From assembly GCA_944386395.1 (NCBI GenBank), contig CALXAZ010000162.1, forward strand, positions 1 to 5,125: a DNA stretch of 5,125 nt, written 5' to 3'. Below, piece after piece: positions 1-5,125 of the stretch (the first letter of the stretch is position 1; the number at the start of each line of letters is the position of its first letter). Both the position numbers and the translations under genes were made by a program. Below the pieces are notes generated by a model. It saw nothing but the letters and a program-made list of their open reading frames with translations, was not told the DNA's origin and ran no database searches. The DNA is from an uncultured Clostridia bacterium. GTDB lineage: Bacteria; Bacillota; Clostridia; Oscillospirales; JAAYOS01.

Positions 1-515
1 GATTGTTATTGCGGCAATAGATAATCTCCAGCGCAGAACAACCTGTCAGGTCCAGTGCCGTCATACCATTGCTCTCGCAGTTGAGCGAGATCAACTCTTT
101 CAGCCCAGACACATCAAGTGATGAGATGCGGTTAAAGGCGCAGTGCAGATGTTTTAGATCGGTGTTCTTAGTGACATCCAGCGCAGTCAACGCGTTGTTT
201 TTACAATCAAGCGATTCAAGTGCAAAAAAGACTTCTATGCCTTGCAGCGTCGTCAGATTCTGATTGGCTACATCAATGGAGTGAATATTAGACAACTCCT
301 CCATCGTTAGCACGCCATCCGCGCCGTATCCGCTGATATTAGCCGGATTTTCCAGCCATTTCCGAAAAGCTGCATCGGGAAACACCTTCTCGGTGATGGC
401 GATGGTCTCTCCAACTGTTGTATTCTCTGTGGTGGCCAAAGCTACGGGAACACATTGCCATAGCAAAATCGTTACCAGCAAGGCTGATATGCCCCGTCGC
501 AATATGTGTTTCATT
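1..515 (-). CDS. Secreted leucine-rich-repeat protein, partial (3' end beyond window)
   Basis: The frame opens at an ATG at 515-513 and stays open to the window edge, giving 171 residues. The start is supported by a GGAG Shine-Dalgarno site at 524-527, 8 bases upstream, and by a promoter at 594-623. Residues 1-27 form a signal peptide: MKHILRR, a hydrophobic core, then the ALA cleavage site before TTE. No good lipobox is present, so signal peptidase I is expected. Residues 43-80 hold the segment VFPDAAFRKWL followed by GADGVLTMEEL, a pattern that often precedes the repeats in Firmicutes surface LRR proteins. From residue 99, LRR units of exactly 21 residues begin at L99, L120, L141 and L162, each of the form LxxLxCxxNxLtxLDvt. 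The function is unknown; such proteins are usually exported and thought to bind proteins or surfaces. Any anchor or further domain would lie outside the window. The family call is firm. Confidence 0.88.
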
Positions 516-523
516 ATGTTTGC

Positions 524-527
524 TCCA
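524..527 (-). promoter_or_regulatory. Ribosome binding site of the LRR protein gene
   Basis: On the minus strand GGAG lies 8 bases before the ATG at 515. It fixes the start directly before the signal peptide. Confidence 0.7.
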
Positions 528-593
528 TTTCTGATTACTTTTATCTTTGTGCTTTCCGTTGGGTGATTGTATTGAACGGATCGCATTTTGTCC

Positions 594-623
594 ATTATAA
601 CAAGCTATTGCGTGAAAAGTAAA
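594..623 (-). promoter_or_regulatory. Sigma-A-type promoter of the LRR protein gene
   Basis: The minus strand has a perfect -10 box TATAAT (594-599) and a -35 box TTTACT (618-623, four of six matches to TTGACA) with an 18-base spacer. Transcription would start near 587 and give a leader of about 70 bases before the ATG at 515. The gene therefore looks independent of the tRNA operon upstream. A perfect 10-base palindrome (655-664) lies about 30 bases upstream of the -35 box. Confidence 0.65.
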
Positions 624-1037
624 TGGAAAATAAATCATGTGGTGCAAACAGAAGACTCATGAGTAATTGCATGTTTCGGCCATGTAGGAAAAGCTTCTTT
701 TTTACAAATTTACAAAATGGATATATACGCAAGGTTTTGCAATCCCCGTAAAATCCGAAGGGATCCAGTGTCACTTCGTCCAGATTTGCTTTTAGTCCTC
801 TGGCATGTACTTTTTACAATTAAAAAATAAAAACGCCCACATAACGCTCTGAATTATCAACACCAGAGCAATATGAGGACGTATTCTTTGAGAAACAAAA
901 AGTTTATATTTATAAATAGTGGAGTCAGGATTCCTGATTTTCACTACTTTTAACGCTGTTTTGGCTGTTTGTAAACCTGAAGTCAAGATTTACGATGACC
1001 GCTCATATTGGCAAATCCCGTGAAATATAAAGGTTTT
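624..1037. other. AT-rich intergenic stretch without a supportable gene
   Basis: This stretch separates the tRNA terminator from the LRR promoter. The longest open frame here (986-792, minus, 64 residues) needs a TTG start, has no Shine-Dalgarno site and matches no family I recognise, so I do not call it. Visible structures are the palindrome ACTCATGAGT at 655-664, an AT dyad TTTATA-TT-TATAAA around 903-916 and an imperfect hairpin at 917-946. I see no RNA gene, att-type copy of the tRNA-Lys end or insertion sequence. Confidence 0.6.
917..946. repeat. Imperfect inverted repeat (hairpin) in the intergenic region
   Basis: The arms TAGTG/CACTA enclose TCAGG/CCTGA around a 3-base ATT loop. The segments between them (GAG and TTTT) can pair partly as RNA through G-U and A-U. 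On the plus strand it is followed by CTTTT and on the minus strand by TTTATAAATAT, so it could be a weak terminator, a second stop for tRNA read-through, or an operator. The function is not established. Confidence 0.4.
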
Positions 1038-1098
1038 TGTAAAACAAACAAAGACCAGATTTTGGGGGCAGATTTTTAAACTGCTCCAAAAACTGATC
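1038..1098 (-). terminator. Intrinsic terminator of the tRNA operon
   Basis: Starting 10 bases after the CCA of tRNA-Lys, the minus strand forms a long stem. The outer arms are GATCAG (1093-1098) and CTGGTC (1053-1058), with one G-U pair. The stem continues inward through TTTT/AAAA, GG/CC and GCAG/CTGC to a 9-base loop at 1072-1080, with two small internal defects. The 3' arm is followed by TTTGTTTGTTTT (1041-1052), a T-rich but interrupted tail. Its place at the end of the tRNA operon supports a terminator. Confidence 0.65.
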
Positions 1099-1108
1099 CT
1101 CGTTAATA

Positions 1109-1184
1109 TGGTGATCCATCGGAGATTCGAACTCCGGACACCCTGCTTAAAAGGCAGGTGCTCTGCCGACTGAGCTAATGGATC
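1109..1184 (-). tRNA. tRNA-Lys (anticodon UUU)
   Basis: This is a 76-base cloverleaf with an encoded CCA. The acceptor arms are GATCCAT and ATGGATC with discriminator A. The D arm begins TAGCTCAG, the anticodon stem is CCTGC/GCAGG around the loop CTTTTAA (anticodon at 1149-1151), and the T arm is CGGAG-TTCGAAT-CTCCG. It is the last gene of the five-tRNA operon, 4 bases after tRNA-Gln, and is followed by a terminator-like hairpin. Confidence 0.97.
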
Positions 1185-1188
1185 ATAT

Positions 1189-1262
1189 TGGCTGGGATGG
1201 TAGGAGTCGAACCTACGATGCCAGAGTCAAAGTCTAGTGCCTTACCGCTTGGCTACATCCCA
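1189..1262 (-). tRNA. tRNA-Gln (anticodon UUG)
   Basis: This is a 74-base cloverleaf with an encoded CCA. The acceptor arms TGGGATG and CATCCCA give the weak U1-A72 pair typical of bacterial tRNA-Gln, with discriminator G. The anticodon stem is CTAGA/TCTGG around the loop CTTTGAC (anticodon at 1228-1230), and the T arm is GTAGG-TTCGACT-CCTAC. It lies 4 bases upstream of tRNA-Lys but 87 bases after tRNA-His, with a GC-rich hairpin in that spacer. Confidence 0.96.
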
Positions 1263-1311
1263 GTATATAGCCGCCACCGCCTTCGGCTCTGAAGCTGAGG
1301 GGGAAAAGATC

Positions 1312-1336
1312 GGGCGCGGGAACAAGTTCCGCGCCC
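1312..1336 (-). other. GC-rich hairpin in the His-Gln tRNA spacer
   Basis: On the minus strand the arm GGGCGCGGAA (1327-1336) pairs with TTCCCGCGCCC (1312-1322), ten pairs with one bulged C, around a CTTG loop. It is followed by GATCTTTT and then a C run, so the U tract is short for a terminator. It could be a partial terminator, an RNase processing signal in the tRNA precursor, or a relic of a palindromic repeat. The stem is plain in the sequence; its role is inference. Confidence 0.5.
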
Positions 1337-1349
1337 CGTCTGTAGCTTT

Positions 1350-1427
1350 TGGGGTGGGTGACCGGATTCGAACCGGCGACTTTCAGTGCCACAAACTGAT
1401 GCTCTAACCAGCTGAACTACACCCACC
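1350..1427 (-). tRNA. tRNA-His (anticodon GUG)
   Basis: The acceptor arms GTGGGTG and CACCCAC are followed by discriminator C and an encoded CCA. A G precedes the first pair (complement of 1427), giving the extra G-1 opposite C73 that histidyl-tRNA synthetase recognises, so I include it in the gene. The anticodon stem is TCAGT/ACTGA around TTGTGGC, and the T arm is GCCGG-TTCGAAT-CCGGT. It is the middle gene of the operon and is set off by the two long spacers. Confidence 0.96.
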
Positions 1428-1492
1428 ATTATTGAGTTAATGACCTGAGGCTGGAGCAAAACCAGAAGTTACGCGCCAACCTCCGGAAATTA

Positions 1493-1569
<77 letters not shown>

Positions 1570-1572
1570 ATA

Positions 1573-1646
<74 letters not shown>

Positions 1647-1681
1647 ATCAAGCTGGGACACTAAAGCCAACCAGCTTAAAA

Positions 1682-1710
1682 ATATTACCACAAGAAAACC
1701 CACTTGTCAA
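1682..1710 (-). promoter_or_regulatory. Promoter of the five-tRNA operon
   Basis: On the minus strand a perfect -35 TTGACA (1705-1710) and a -10 TAATAT (1682-1687, five of six matches to TATAAT) are separated by exactly 17 bases. Transcription would begin near 1675, just before tRNA-Gly. The -35 box lies 8 bases after the pyrB stop. No GC-rich terminator stands between, so read-through from pyrB into the tRNAs is possible. Confidence 0.85.
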
Positions 1711-1718
1711 TATAAATT

Positions 1719-2777
1719 TTATATTTCTTTGTCGCAATATCCACAGCAAACTGTTCCATTCTCTTGTTTGTTGATAATAGGGAGATATGGGTTTGTTGCA
1801 GTGATACATCTGGGGTTGTGACAGGCATGAGGACGGACCTCAGGAGCGACAAATTCGGGCAATCCCTTCCCGTCCCGCGTGACGCTCAAAAGAAGAGCCA
1901 TGCGGATGTAGAGCCCATACTCTGCCTGTTTGAAATATGCGGCACGAGGGTCGCCGTCCACGTCTTGGGAGATCTCATCCACTCTGGGCAGGGGGTGCAT
2001 AACTATCATATCCTTGCGGGCAAGCTTCATCTTCTGTGCATTGAGTATATATGCGTGGCGATGACGCTCATACTCAGCAGGGTCGGAGAAACGCTCACGC
2101 TGGATGCGCGTCATATATAGCACATCAAGCTGGGGCATCGTCGACTCTAGGTTTGACACCTCCACATATTTCTGACCGTTCTCATTCATAAAAGAACGGA
2201 CATATGAGGGTATAGCAAGCTCCCTGGGTGATATTAAGAAAAAGCTGACATTTTCAAAACGGCTGAGGGCTTTTATAAGGGAATGTACAGTCCTTCCGTT
2301 TTTGAGATCGCCGCAGAGACCGATATTCAGGTTTGAAGCGCTGCCACGCAGCTCAGTTATCGTTGTCAGGTCTGCCAAAGTTTGCGTTGGGTGAAGATGT
2401 CCGCCGTCACCGGCGTTTATCACCGGACACTGGGAATATAGCGAGGCAGCCTTTGCGCTTCCCTCCCAAGGCGTGCGCATAACGATTACGTCCGCATAGG
2501 ATGAACACATTATCACTGTATCCTTTATTGTTTCTCCCTTTGAAACGGAGGAAAATTGCGGGTCAGAAAATCCAAATACTCCACCGCCGAGCTTTAGCAT
2601 TGCCGTTTGAAAGGAAAAGTTTGTACGCGTGCTCGGTTCAAAAAAGAGGCTTGCCATGGTTTTCCCGCGTAGCTCATCCCTGAAGTCCATAGGGTTTGCC
2701 ATTATTTCTCTGCAAAGCGAATAGAGAGAATTCCACTCGTCCATCGTCATATCATTAAAATCGATGATATGCCTCAT
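1719..2777 (-). CDS. pyrB: Aspartate carbamoyltransferase with fused C-terminal PyrI-like zinc domain
   Basis: It makes N-carbamoyl-aspartate from carbamoyl phosphate and aspartate, the committed step of pyrimidine synthesis, in the cytosol. The 352-residue frame shows the family's active-site set: STRT (49-52) in FFEPSTRT, SKGE (79-82), MRTP with R101, HPTQT (H129, Q132), DLKNGRT (R162), RIQRER (R224, Q226) and HPLPR (261-265). I chose the ATG at 2777 because AGGGG lies 5 bases upstream and the protein then begins like other catalytic chains; a TTG at 2807 would add 10 residues without support. E. coli PyrB has about 310 residues. Here about 45 more follow, holding C319, C324, C345 and C348 in the pattern C-x4-C-x20-C-x2-C. 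These resemble the zinc-binding end of the separate regulatory chain PyrI. No pyrI follows: the next genes are tRNAs. It is the last gene of the lysA cluster, 39 bases after the smr-like gene. Confidence 0.95.
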   Translation of the reverse strand: MRHIIDFNDMTMDEWNSLYSLCREIMANPMDFRDELRGKTMASLFFEPSTRTNFSFQTAMLKLGGGVFGFSDPQFSSVSKGETIKDTVIMCSSYADVIVMRTPWEGSAKAASLYSQCPVINAGDGGHLHPTQTLADLTTITELRGSASNLNIGLCGDLKNGRTVHSLIKALSRFENVSFFLISPRELAIPSYVRSFMNENGQKYVEVSNLESTMPQLDVLYMTRIQRERFSDPAEYERHRHAYILNAQKMKLARKDMIVMHPLPRVDEISQDVDGDPRAAYFKQAEYGLYIRMALLLSVTRDGKGLPEFVAPEVRPHACHNPRCITATNPYLPIINKQENGTVCCGYCDKEI

Positions 2778-2782
2778 AATAG

Positions 2783-2787
2783 CCCCT
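2783..2787 (-). promoter_or_regulatory. Ribosome binding site of pyrB
   Basis: AGGGG on the minus strand lies 5 bases before the ATG at 2777. It decides for that start over the in-frame TTG further upstream, which would place this site inside the coding region. Confidence 0.6.
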
Positions 2788-2816
2788 GCCTTTCCTGCAT
2801 TTTCCAAATTTAAATT

Positions 2817-3164
2817 TTACAGCAACACAAATGTTACGCCATTGTTGTGGCGTTCAAGGTCATGGTCGCGGCGGAGTTCATCACAGGCGGAGAGGACCGC
2901 TCTTGTGCCTTCATCAAATATTGAAAAGCTCTCACCGGGGACAAACAGCTTTATCTGACCTGCATCCGCCTGCCGCTGCAAATATTTCCTCGTTTCTATC
3001 CGTATCCTGCCGCCCGTACCCGAGGAACCGTAGCCATGTATGAGCTTTACCACTCGGAACCCGAGCTTTTTAGAATTTGGTATCTCTGCCATCAGACGTT
3101 TTATAGCCTCGAGAGAGGTTGGTTTGCCGGTTTCGAGATTTATTGTGCGAAGAGTGTTTTCCAT
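2817..3164 (-). CDS. Small Smr-domain protein
   Basis: This 115-residue protein consists almost entirely of one Smr domain, the fold found at the C-terminus of MutS2 and in bacterial Smr nucleases that act on nucleic acid, including mRNA on collided ribosomes. The signature loop LIHGYGSSGTGG (41-52) corresponds to the usual HGxGxG. The end NNGVTFVLL (107-115) corresponds to the terminal GVTVVxL strand. The N-terminal strand is INLETG (8-13) rather than LDLHG. Between FVPGE (74-78) and that last strand lies a longer acidic and basic stretch than in typical Smr domains, as I recall for small clostridial members. I chose the ATG at 3164, 5 bases after the stop of the preceding gene, with AGGG at 3174-3177; an earlier in-frame start at 3191 would overlap that gene. 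Translational coupling is likely. Its target is unknown. Confidence 0.85.
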   Translation of the reverse strand: MENTLRTINLETGKPTSLEAIKRLMAEIPNSKKLGFRVVKLIHGYGSSGTGGRIRIETRKYLQRQADAGQIKLFVPGESFSIFDEGTRAVLSACDELRRDHDLERHNNGVTFVLL

Positions 3165-3169
3165 CTGTA

Positions 3170-3862
3170 TCAGCCCTGTCCAACGCCGCACTTGGCTGCA
3201 AAAAACTTGAACAGCGGGAGCATGTTGTCCTGTCCATCTGGAATATCATCGCCAGAGGAGCGCTCCGGATGCCACTGCACTGCCCATATAGGAAGCGACG
3301 GGTGATGGAGAGCTTCACAGAAGCCCTCTTCGTTTTCAGCGTCTGAAACAAGCTGGAACCCAAGGGTTTTTACAGCCTGATGGTGTGTGCTGTTGACAGT
3401 CTGCACGTCCTGCCCGAAGTTTATGGGAGAGCCGGGCAGATGCCTTATTTTGTGGGTTACATTCATGTGGTTTACACCTTTTTCGCTCGGCAGATCCTGC
3501 CAGAGAGTACCGCCAAAGTAGACGTTTATTACCTGGAGACCGCGGCAAATGCCGAATATCGGCTTTTCTGCACGGATAAAGGCGCGCATAAGCTTCCACT
3601 CGAGCGCGTCGCGCTCATCGTCGATTGAGACCGACGGGTGGATAAGGGCGGGATCATCGATCCCGTATAGCTCGGGGTTTATGTCGGGACCTCCTGCAAG
3701 CAACAGACCGGCAAAGGGGGAGATATCTGTTATTTCCCCGGTTGCAAGTACAGACTCAAGCCCGGCACGCATAAGCGATTGGGGATAGCGCTTATCCACC
3801 ATATGCGACTGTGCTCCAACGTCATTTTTCCCGCGAGATCCTGCAATAAGTATAAGCGGCAT
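3170..3862 (-). CDS. Peptidase C26 / gamma-glutamyl-gamma-aminobutyrate hydrolase family protein
   Basis: This 230-residue cytosolic protein has the class I glutamine-amidotransferase fold. The nucleophile elbow is GICRG with Cys106, and the rest of the triad is His198 and Glu200 in AVQWHPE. Other family marks are LLAGGPDINP (54-63), near the expected oxyanion region, DERDALEW (82-89), GGTLWQDL (117-124) and NSTHHQAVK (157-165). The length fits the PuuD type, which cleaves gamma-glutamyl amides such as gamma-glutamyl-GABA. No putrescine-pathway partner is visible here, so the substrate may differ and I give no symbol. The start is firm: AGGAGG lies 7 bases before the ATG. The gene follows lysA after 53 bases and is followed by the smr-like gene after 5. 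Confidence 0.92.
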   Translation of the reverse strand: MPLILIAGSRGKNDVGAQSHMVDKRYPQSLMRAGLESVLATGEITDISPFAGLLLAGGPDINPELYGIDDPALIHPSVSIDDERDALEWKLMRAFIRAEKPIFGICRGLQVINVYFGGTLWQDLPSEKGVNHMNVTHKIRHLPGSPINFGQDVQTVNSTHHQAVKTLGFQLVSDAENEEGFCEALHHPSLPIWAVQWHPERSSGDDIPDGQDNMLPLFKFFAAKCGVGQG

Positions 3863-3869
3863 TATGATC

Positions 3870-3875
3870 CCTCCT
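3870..3875 (-). promoter_or_regulatory. Strong ribosome binding site of the C26 gene
   Basis: A perfect AGGAGG lies 7 bases before the ATG at 3862. It is the best Shine-Dalgarno site in the window. Confidence 0.85.
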
Positions 3876-3891
3876 GAATTAAAGATATAAA

Positions 3892-3920
3892 ATTATACCG
3901 GGAAACATCTTAAAATTAAA
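3892..3920 (-). promoter_or_regulatory. Possible internal promoter before the C26 gene
   Basis: A perfect -10 TATAAT (3892-3897) sits in the gap after lysA. The only -35 at 17 bases is TTTAAT (3915-3920), a weak match that overlaps the lysA stop codon, and there is no extended -10 TG. The short arms AAGAT and ATCTT flank the box. It could add expression of the last three genes, or it may be chance in AT-rich DNA. Confidence 0.35.
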
Positions 3921-5125
3921 AGAAGTCCTTTATTGTGGCAAAATAATCATCGATAGTCTCTGCCCGGCGGATGAGCTCGGTAGAACCATCCTCCCGGAGG
4001 AGGATCTCGGCAGAGCGGAGCTTACCGTTGTAGTTGTAGCCCATGCAGTGCCCGTGTGCACCGGTGTCATGAATTACTATCGTATCCCCAATGTCGATCT
4101 TCGGCAGGGTGCGGTCGATGGCAAACTTGTCGTTATTTTCACACAGGGAGCCGGTAATATCATATATATGGTCGTGTGGGAGATCCTCCTTGCCCATGAC
4201 GGTGATGTGGTGGTACGCTCCATACATTGCGGGACGCATGAGGTTTGCCGCGCAGGCGTCAAGCCCGATATATTCCTTGTATATATGCTTTTCGTGTACA
4301 GCCTTTGCCACAAGGCAGCCATATGGAGCCAGCATAAAGCGCCCAAGCTCTGTAAATATCGCGATATCGCCCATTCCTGCGGGAACGAGTATCTCCTCGA
4401 ATGCGCGGCGCACACCATCGCCAATGACAAAGATATCATTTGGCGTCTGGTCGGGATGGTATGCCACTCCTATGCCGCCGGAGAGATTTATGAAGGTTAT
4501 GTTCGCACCGGTGTCTTTTTTCAGCTTAACTGCCGTTTCAAACATGAGGCGTGCGAGCATGGGGTAGTAGTCGTTTGTGACGGTATTTGACGCGAGGAAG
4601 GCGTGCATACCAAAATTTTTTGCGCCCTTTTGCATCAGCAGCTTATATCCATCACGCATCTGTTCGTAGGTCATGCCATATTTTGCATCACCAGGTTTGT
4701 CCATAATATCGTTTGTGATAACGAAGTTACCGCCGGGATTGTAGCGGCAGGACACAGTTTCGGGGATTGGACCGACATTTTTCTCGTAAAAATCTATATG
4801 GGTATAGTCGTCAAAGTTTACTATGCCGCCGAGCTTTGTGCAGTAGGCAAACTCCTCAGCCGGTGTTGCGTTTGAGGAAAACATTATCTCGTGCCCGGAA
4901 AAGCCGCAGCGTTCTGACATTATAAGCTCGGTCAGGGACGAGCAATCCACGCCGCAGCCCTCTTCGCGAAGTATTTTAAGGATGGCAGGTGTGGGAGTAG
5001 CCTTTACGGCAAAATATTCTTTAAATCCCTTGTTCCAGGAAAAAGCGCTGTACAGGTCGCGCGCATTTTTTCTGATACCCGCTTCGTCATAGAGGTGAAA
5101 AGGGGTGGGATATTTGGCTGTTATT
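3916..5125 (-). CDS. lysA: Diaminopimelate decarboxylase, partial (N-terminus beyond window)
   Basis: This PLP enzyme decarboxylates meso-diaminopimelate to L-lysine, the last step of that pathway. The frame is open to the window edge (last whole codon 5124-5122) and gives 402 residues, so probably only about 10-25 are missing. A GTG at 4950 is internal, because family sequence continues upstream of it: TPFHLYDEAGIRKNAR and FKEYFAVKATP. Visible residue 41 is the PLP lysine in FAVKA. Further motifs, numbered from the first visible residue, are DCSS (60-63), GMHAFLASN (near 173-180), SGGIG (215-219), ELGR (259-262), RPAMYGAYHHI, SLCEN with the active-site Cys at 328, and GYNYNGKLRSAEIL near the end. 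The HAFLAS segment replaces the common HIGS, as I recall for clostridial LysA proteins. The gene leads the visible cluster; its own promoter is outside the window. Another member of the fold III decarboxylases is possible but less likely. Confidence 0.93.
   Translation of the reverse strand, partial: ITAKYPTPFHLYDEAGIRKNARDLYSAFSWNKGFKEYFAVKATPTPAILKILREEGCGVDCSSLTELIMSERCGFSGHEIMFSSNATPAEEFAYCTKLGGIVNFDDYTHIDFYEKNVGPIPETVSCRYNPGGNFVITNDIMDKPGDAKYGMTYEQMRDGYKLLMQKGAKNFGMHAFLASNTVTNDYYPMLARLMFETAVKLKKDTGANITFINLSGGIGVAYHPDQTPNDIFVIGDGVRRAFEEILVPAGMGDIAIFTELGRFMLAPYGCLVAKAVHEKHIYKEYIGLDACAANLMRPAMYGAYHHITVMGKEDLPHDHIYDITGSLCENNDKFAIDRTLPKIDIGDTIVIHDTGAHGHCMGYNYNGKLRSAEILLREDGSTELIRRAETIDDYFATIKDFF

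Noticed and set aside
339..647. 102-residue minus-strand open frame at the LRR start
   Set aside because: It runs in another frame across the LRR promoter, ribosome site and signal peptide; the LRR frame has clear repeats.
792..986. 64-residue minus-strand open frame with a hydrophobic stretch (HIALVLIIQSVMWAFLFF)
   Set aside because: It needs a TTG start, has no Shine-Dalgarno site, resembles no family I know and runs through the 917-946 dyad.
739..1026. Near-repeat of about 16 bases (739-754 and 1011-1026, 13 matches) that might flank an inserted piece
   Set aside because: It is too short and imperfect, and no transposase, integrase or terminal inverted repeats lie between.
516..1108. tRNA-Lys 3' end as an integration site
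   Set aside because: No second copy of the tRNA 3' end and no integrase gene are visible in the window.
1428..1492. Possible hairpin CTGG-CCAG in the Arg-His spacer
   Set aside because: It has only four pairs with a 7-base loop; not enough to call a feature.
2807..2807. TTG start giving PyrB 10 extra residues
   Set aside because: The ATG at 2777 has a better ribosome site and matches the usual start of the catalytic chain.
2806..2817. 12-base palindrome AAATTTAAATTT in the smr-pyrB gap
   Set aside because: It is pure AT, reaches into the smr stop region, and has no GC stem or T tail. It is probably chance, and I also found no convincing promoter or pyrimidine attenuator there.
4048..4590. 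180-residue plus-strand open frame
   Set aside because: It lies opposite lysA, whose conserved motifs cover the whole stretch, and its own protein looks like nothing known.

Overview
The window reads as chromosomal DNA of a Gram-positive anaerobe of the Clostridia type, probably Oscillospiraceae- or Lachnospiraceae-like. The clues are the clostridial form of diaminopimelate decarboxylase, the small clostridial type of Smr protein, the tRNA order Gly-Arg-His-Gln-Lys with encoded CCA ends, strong Shine-Dalgarno sites and sigma-A-type promoters. The genus cannot be settled from the sequence. Every supported gene lies on the minus strand, so transcription runs from high to low coordinates.

In transcription order, 5125 to 1719 holds four metabolic genes: a diaminopimelate decarboxylase (lysA, its first residues cut off by the window edge), a class I glutamine-amidotransferase-like peptidase of family C26, a small Smr-domain protein, and aspartate carbamoyltransferase (pyrB). 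Gaps are 53, 5 and 39 bases with no convincing terminator between genes, which suggests an operon, with a possible extra promoter before the C26 gene. lysA makes lysine from meso-diaminopimelate. pyrB commits aspartate to pyrimidines. The roles of the two middle genes here are unknown.

A consensus-like promoter (TTGACA, 17 bases, TAATAT) begins just behind the pyrB stop and drives five tRNA genes: Gly(UCC), Arg(UCU), His(GUG), Gln(UUG) and Lys(UUU). Two spacers are only 3-4 bases. The spacers on either side of tRNA-His are 65 and 87 bases, and the longer holds a GC-rich hairpin. A long hairpin with a T-rich tail follows tRNA-Lys and probably ends the transcript.

Bases 516-1037 hold no gene I can support: they are AT-rich with a few dyads and a good promoter at 594-623. 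That promoter serves a secreted leucine-rich-repeat protein whose 3' part runs off the window start.

The most interesting point is that the PyrB chain carries a C-terminal Cys4 segment closely resembling the zinc domain of the separate regulatory chain PyrI, without PyrI's nucleotide-binding domain. Otherwise the window is fairly ordinary housekeeping DNA, and I see no defence system, mobile element or CRISPR array.
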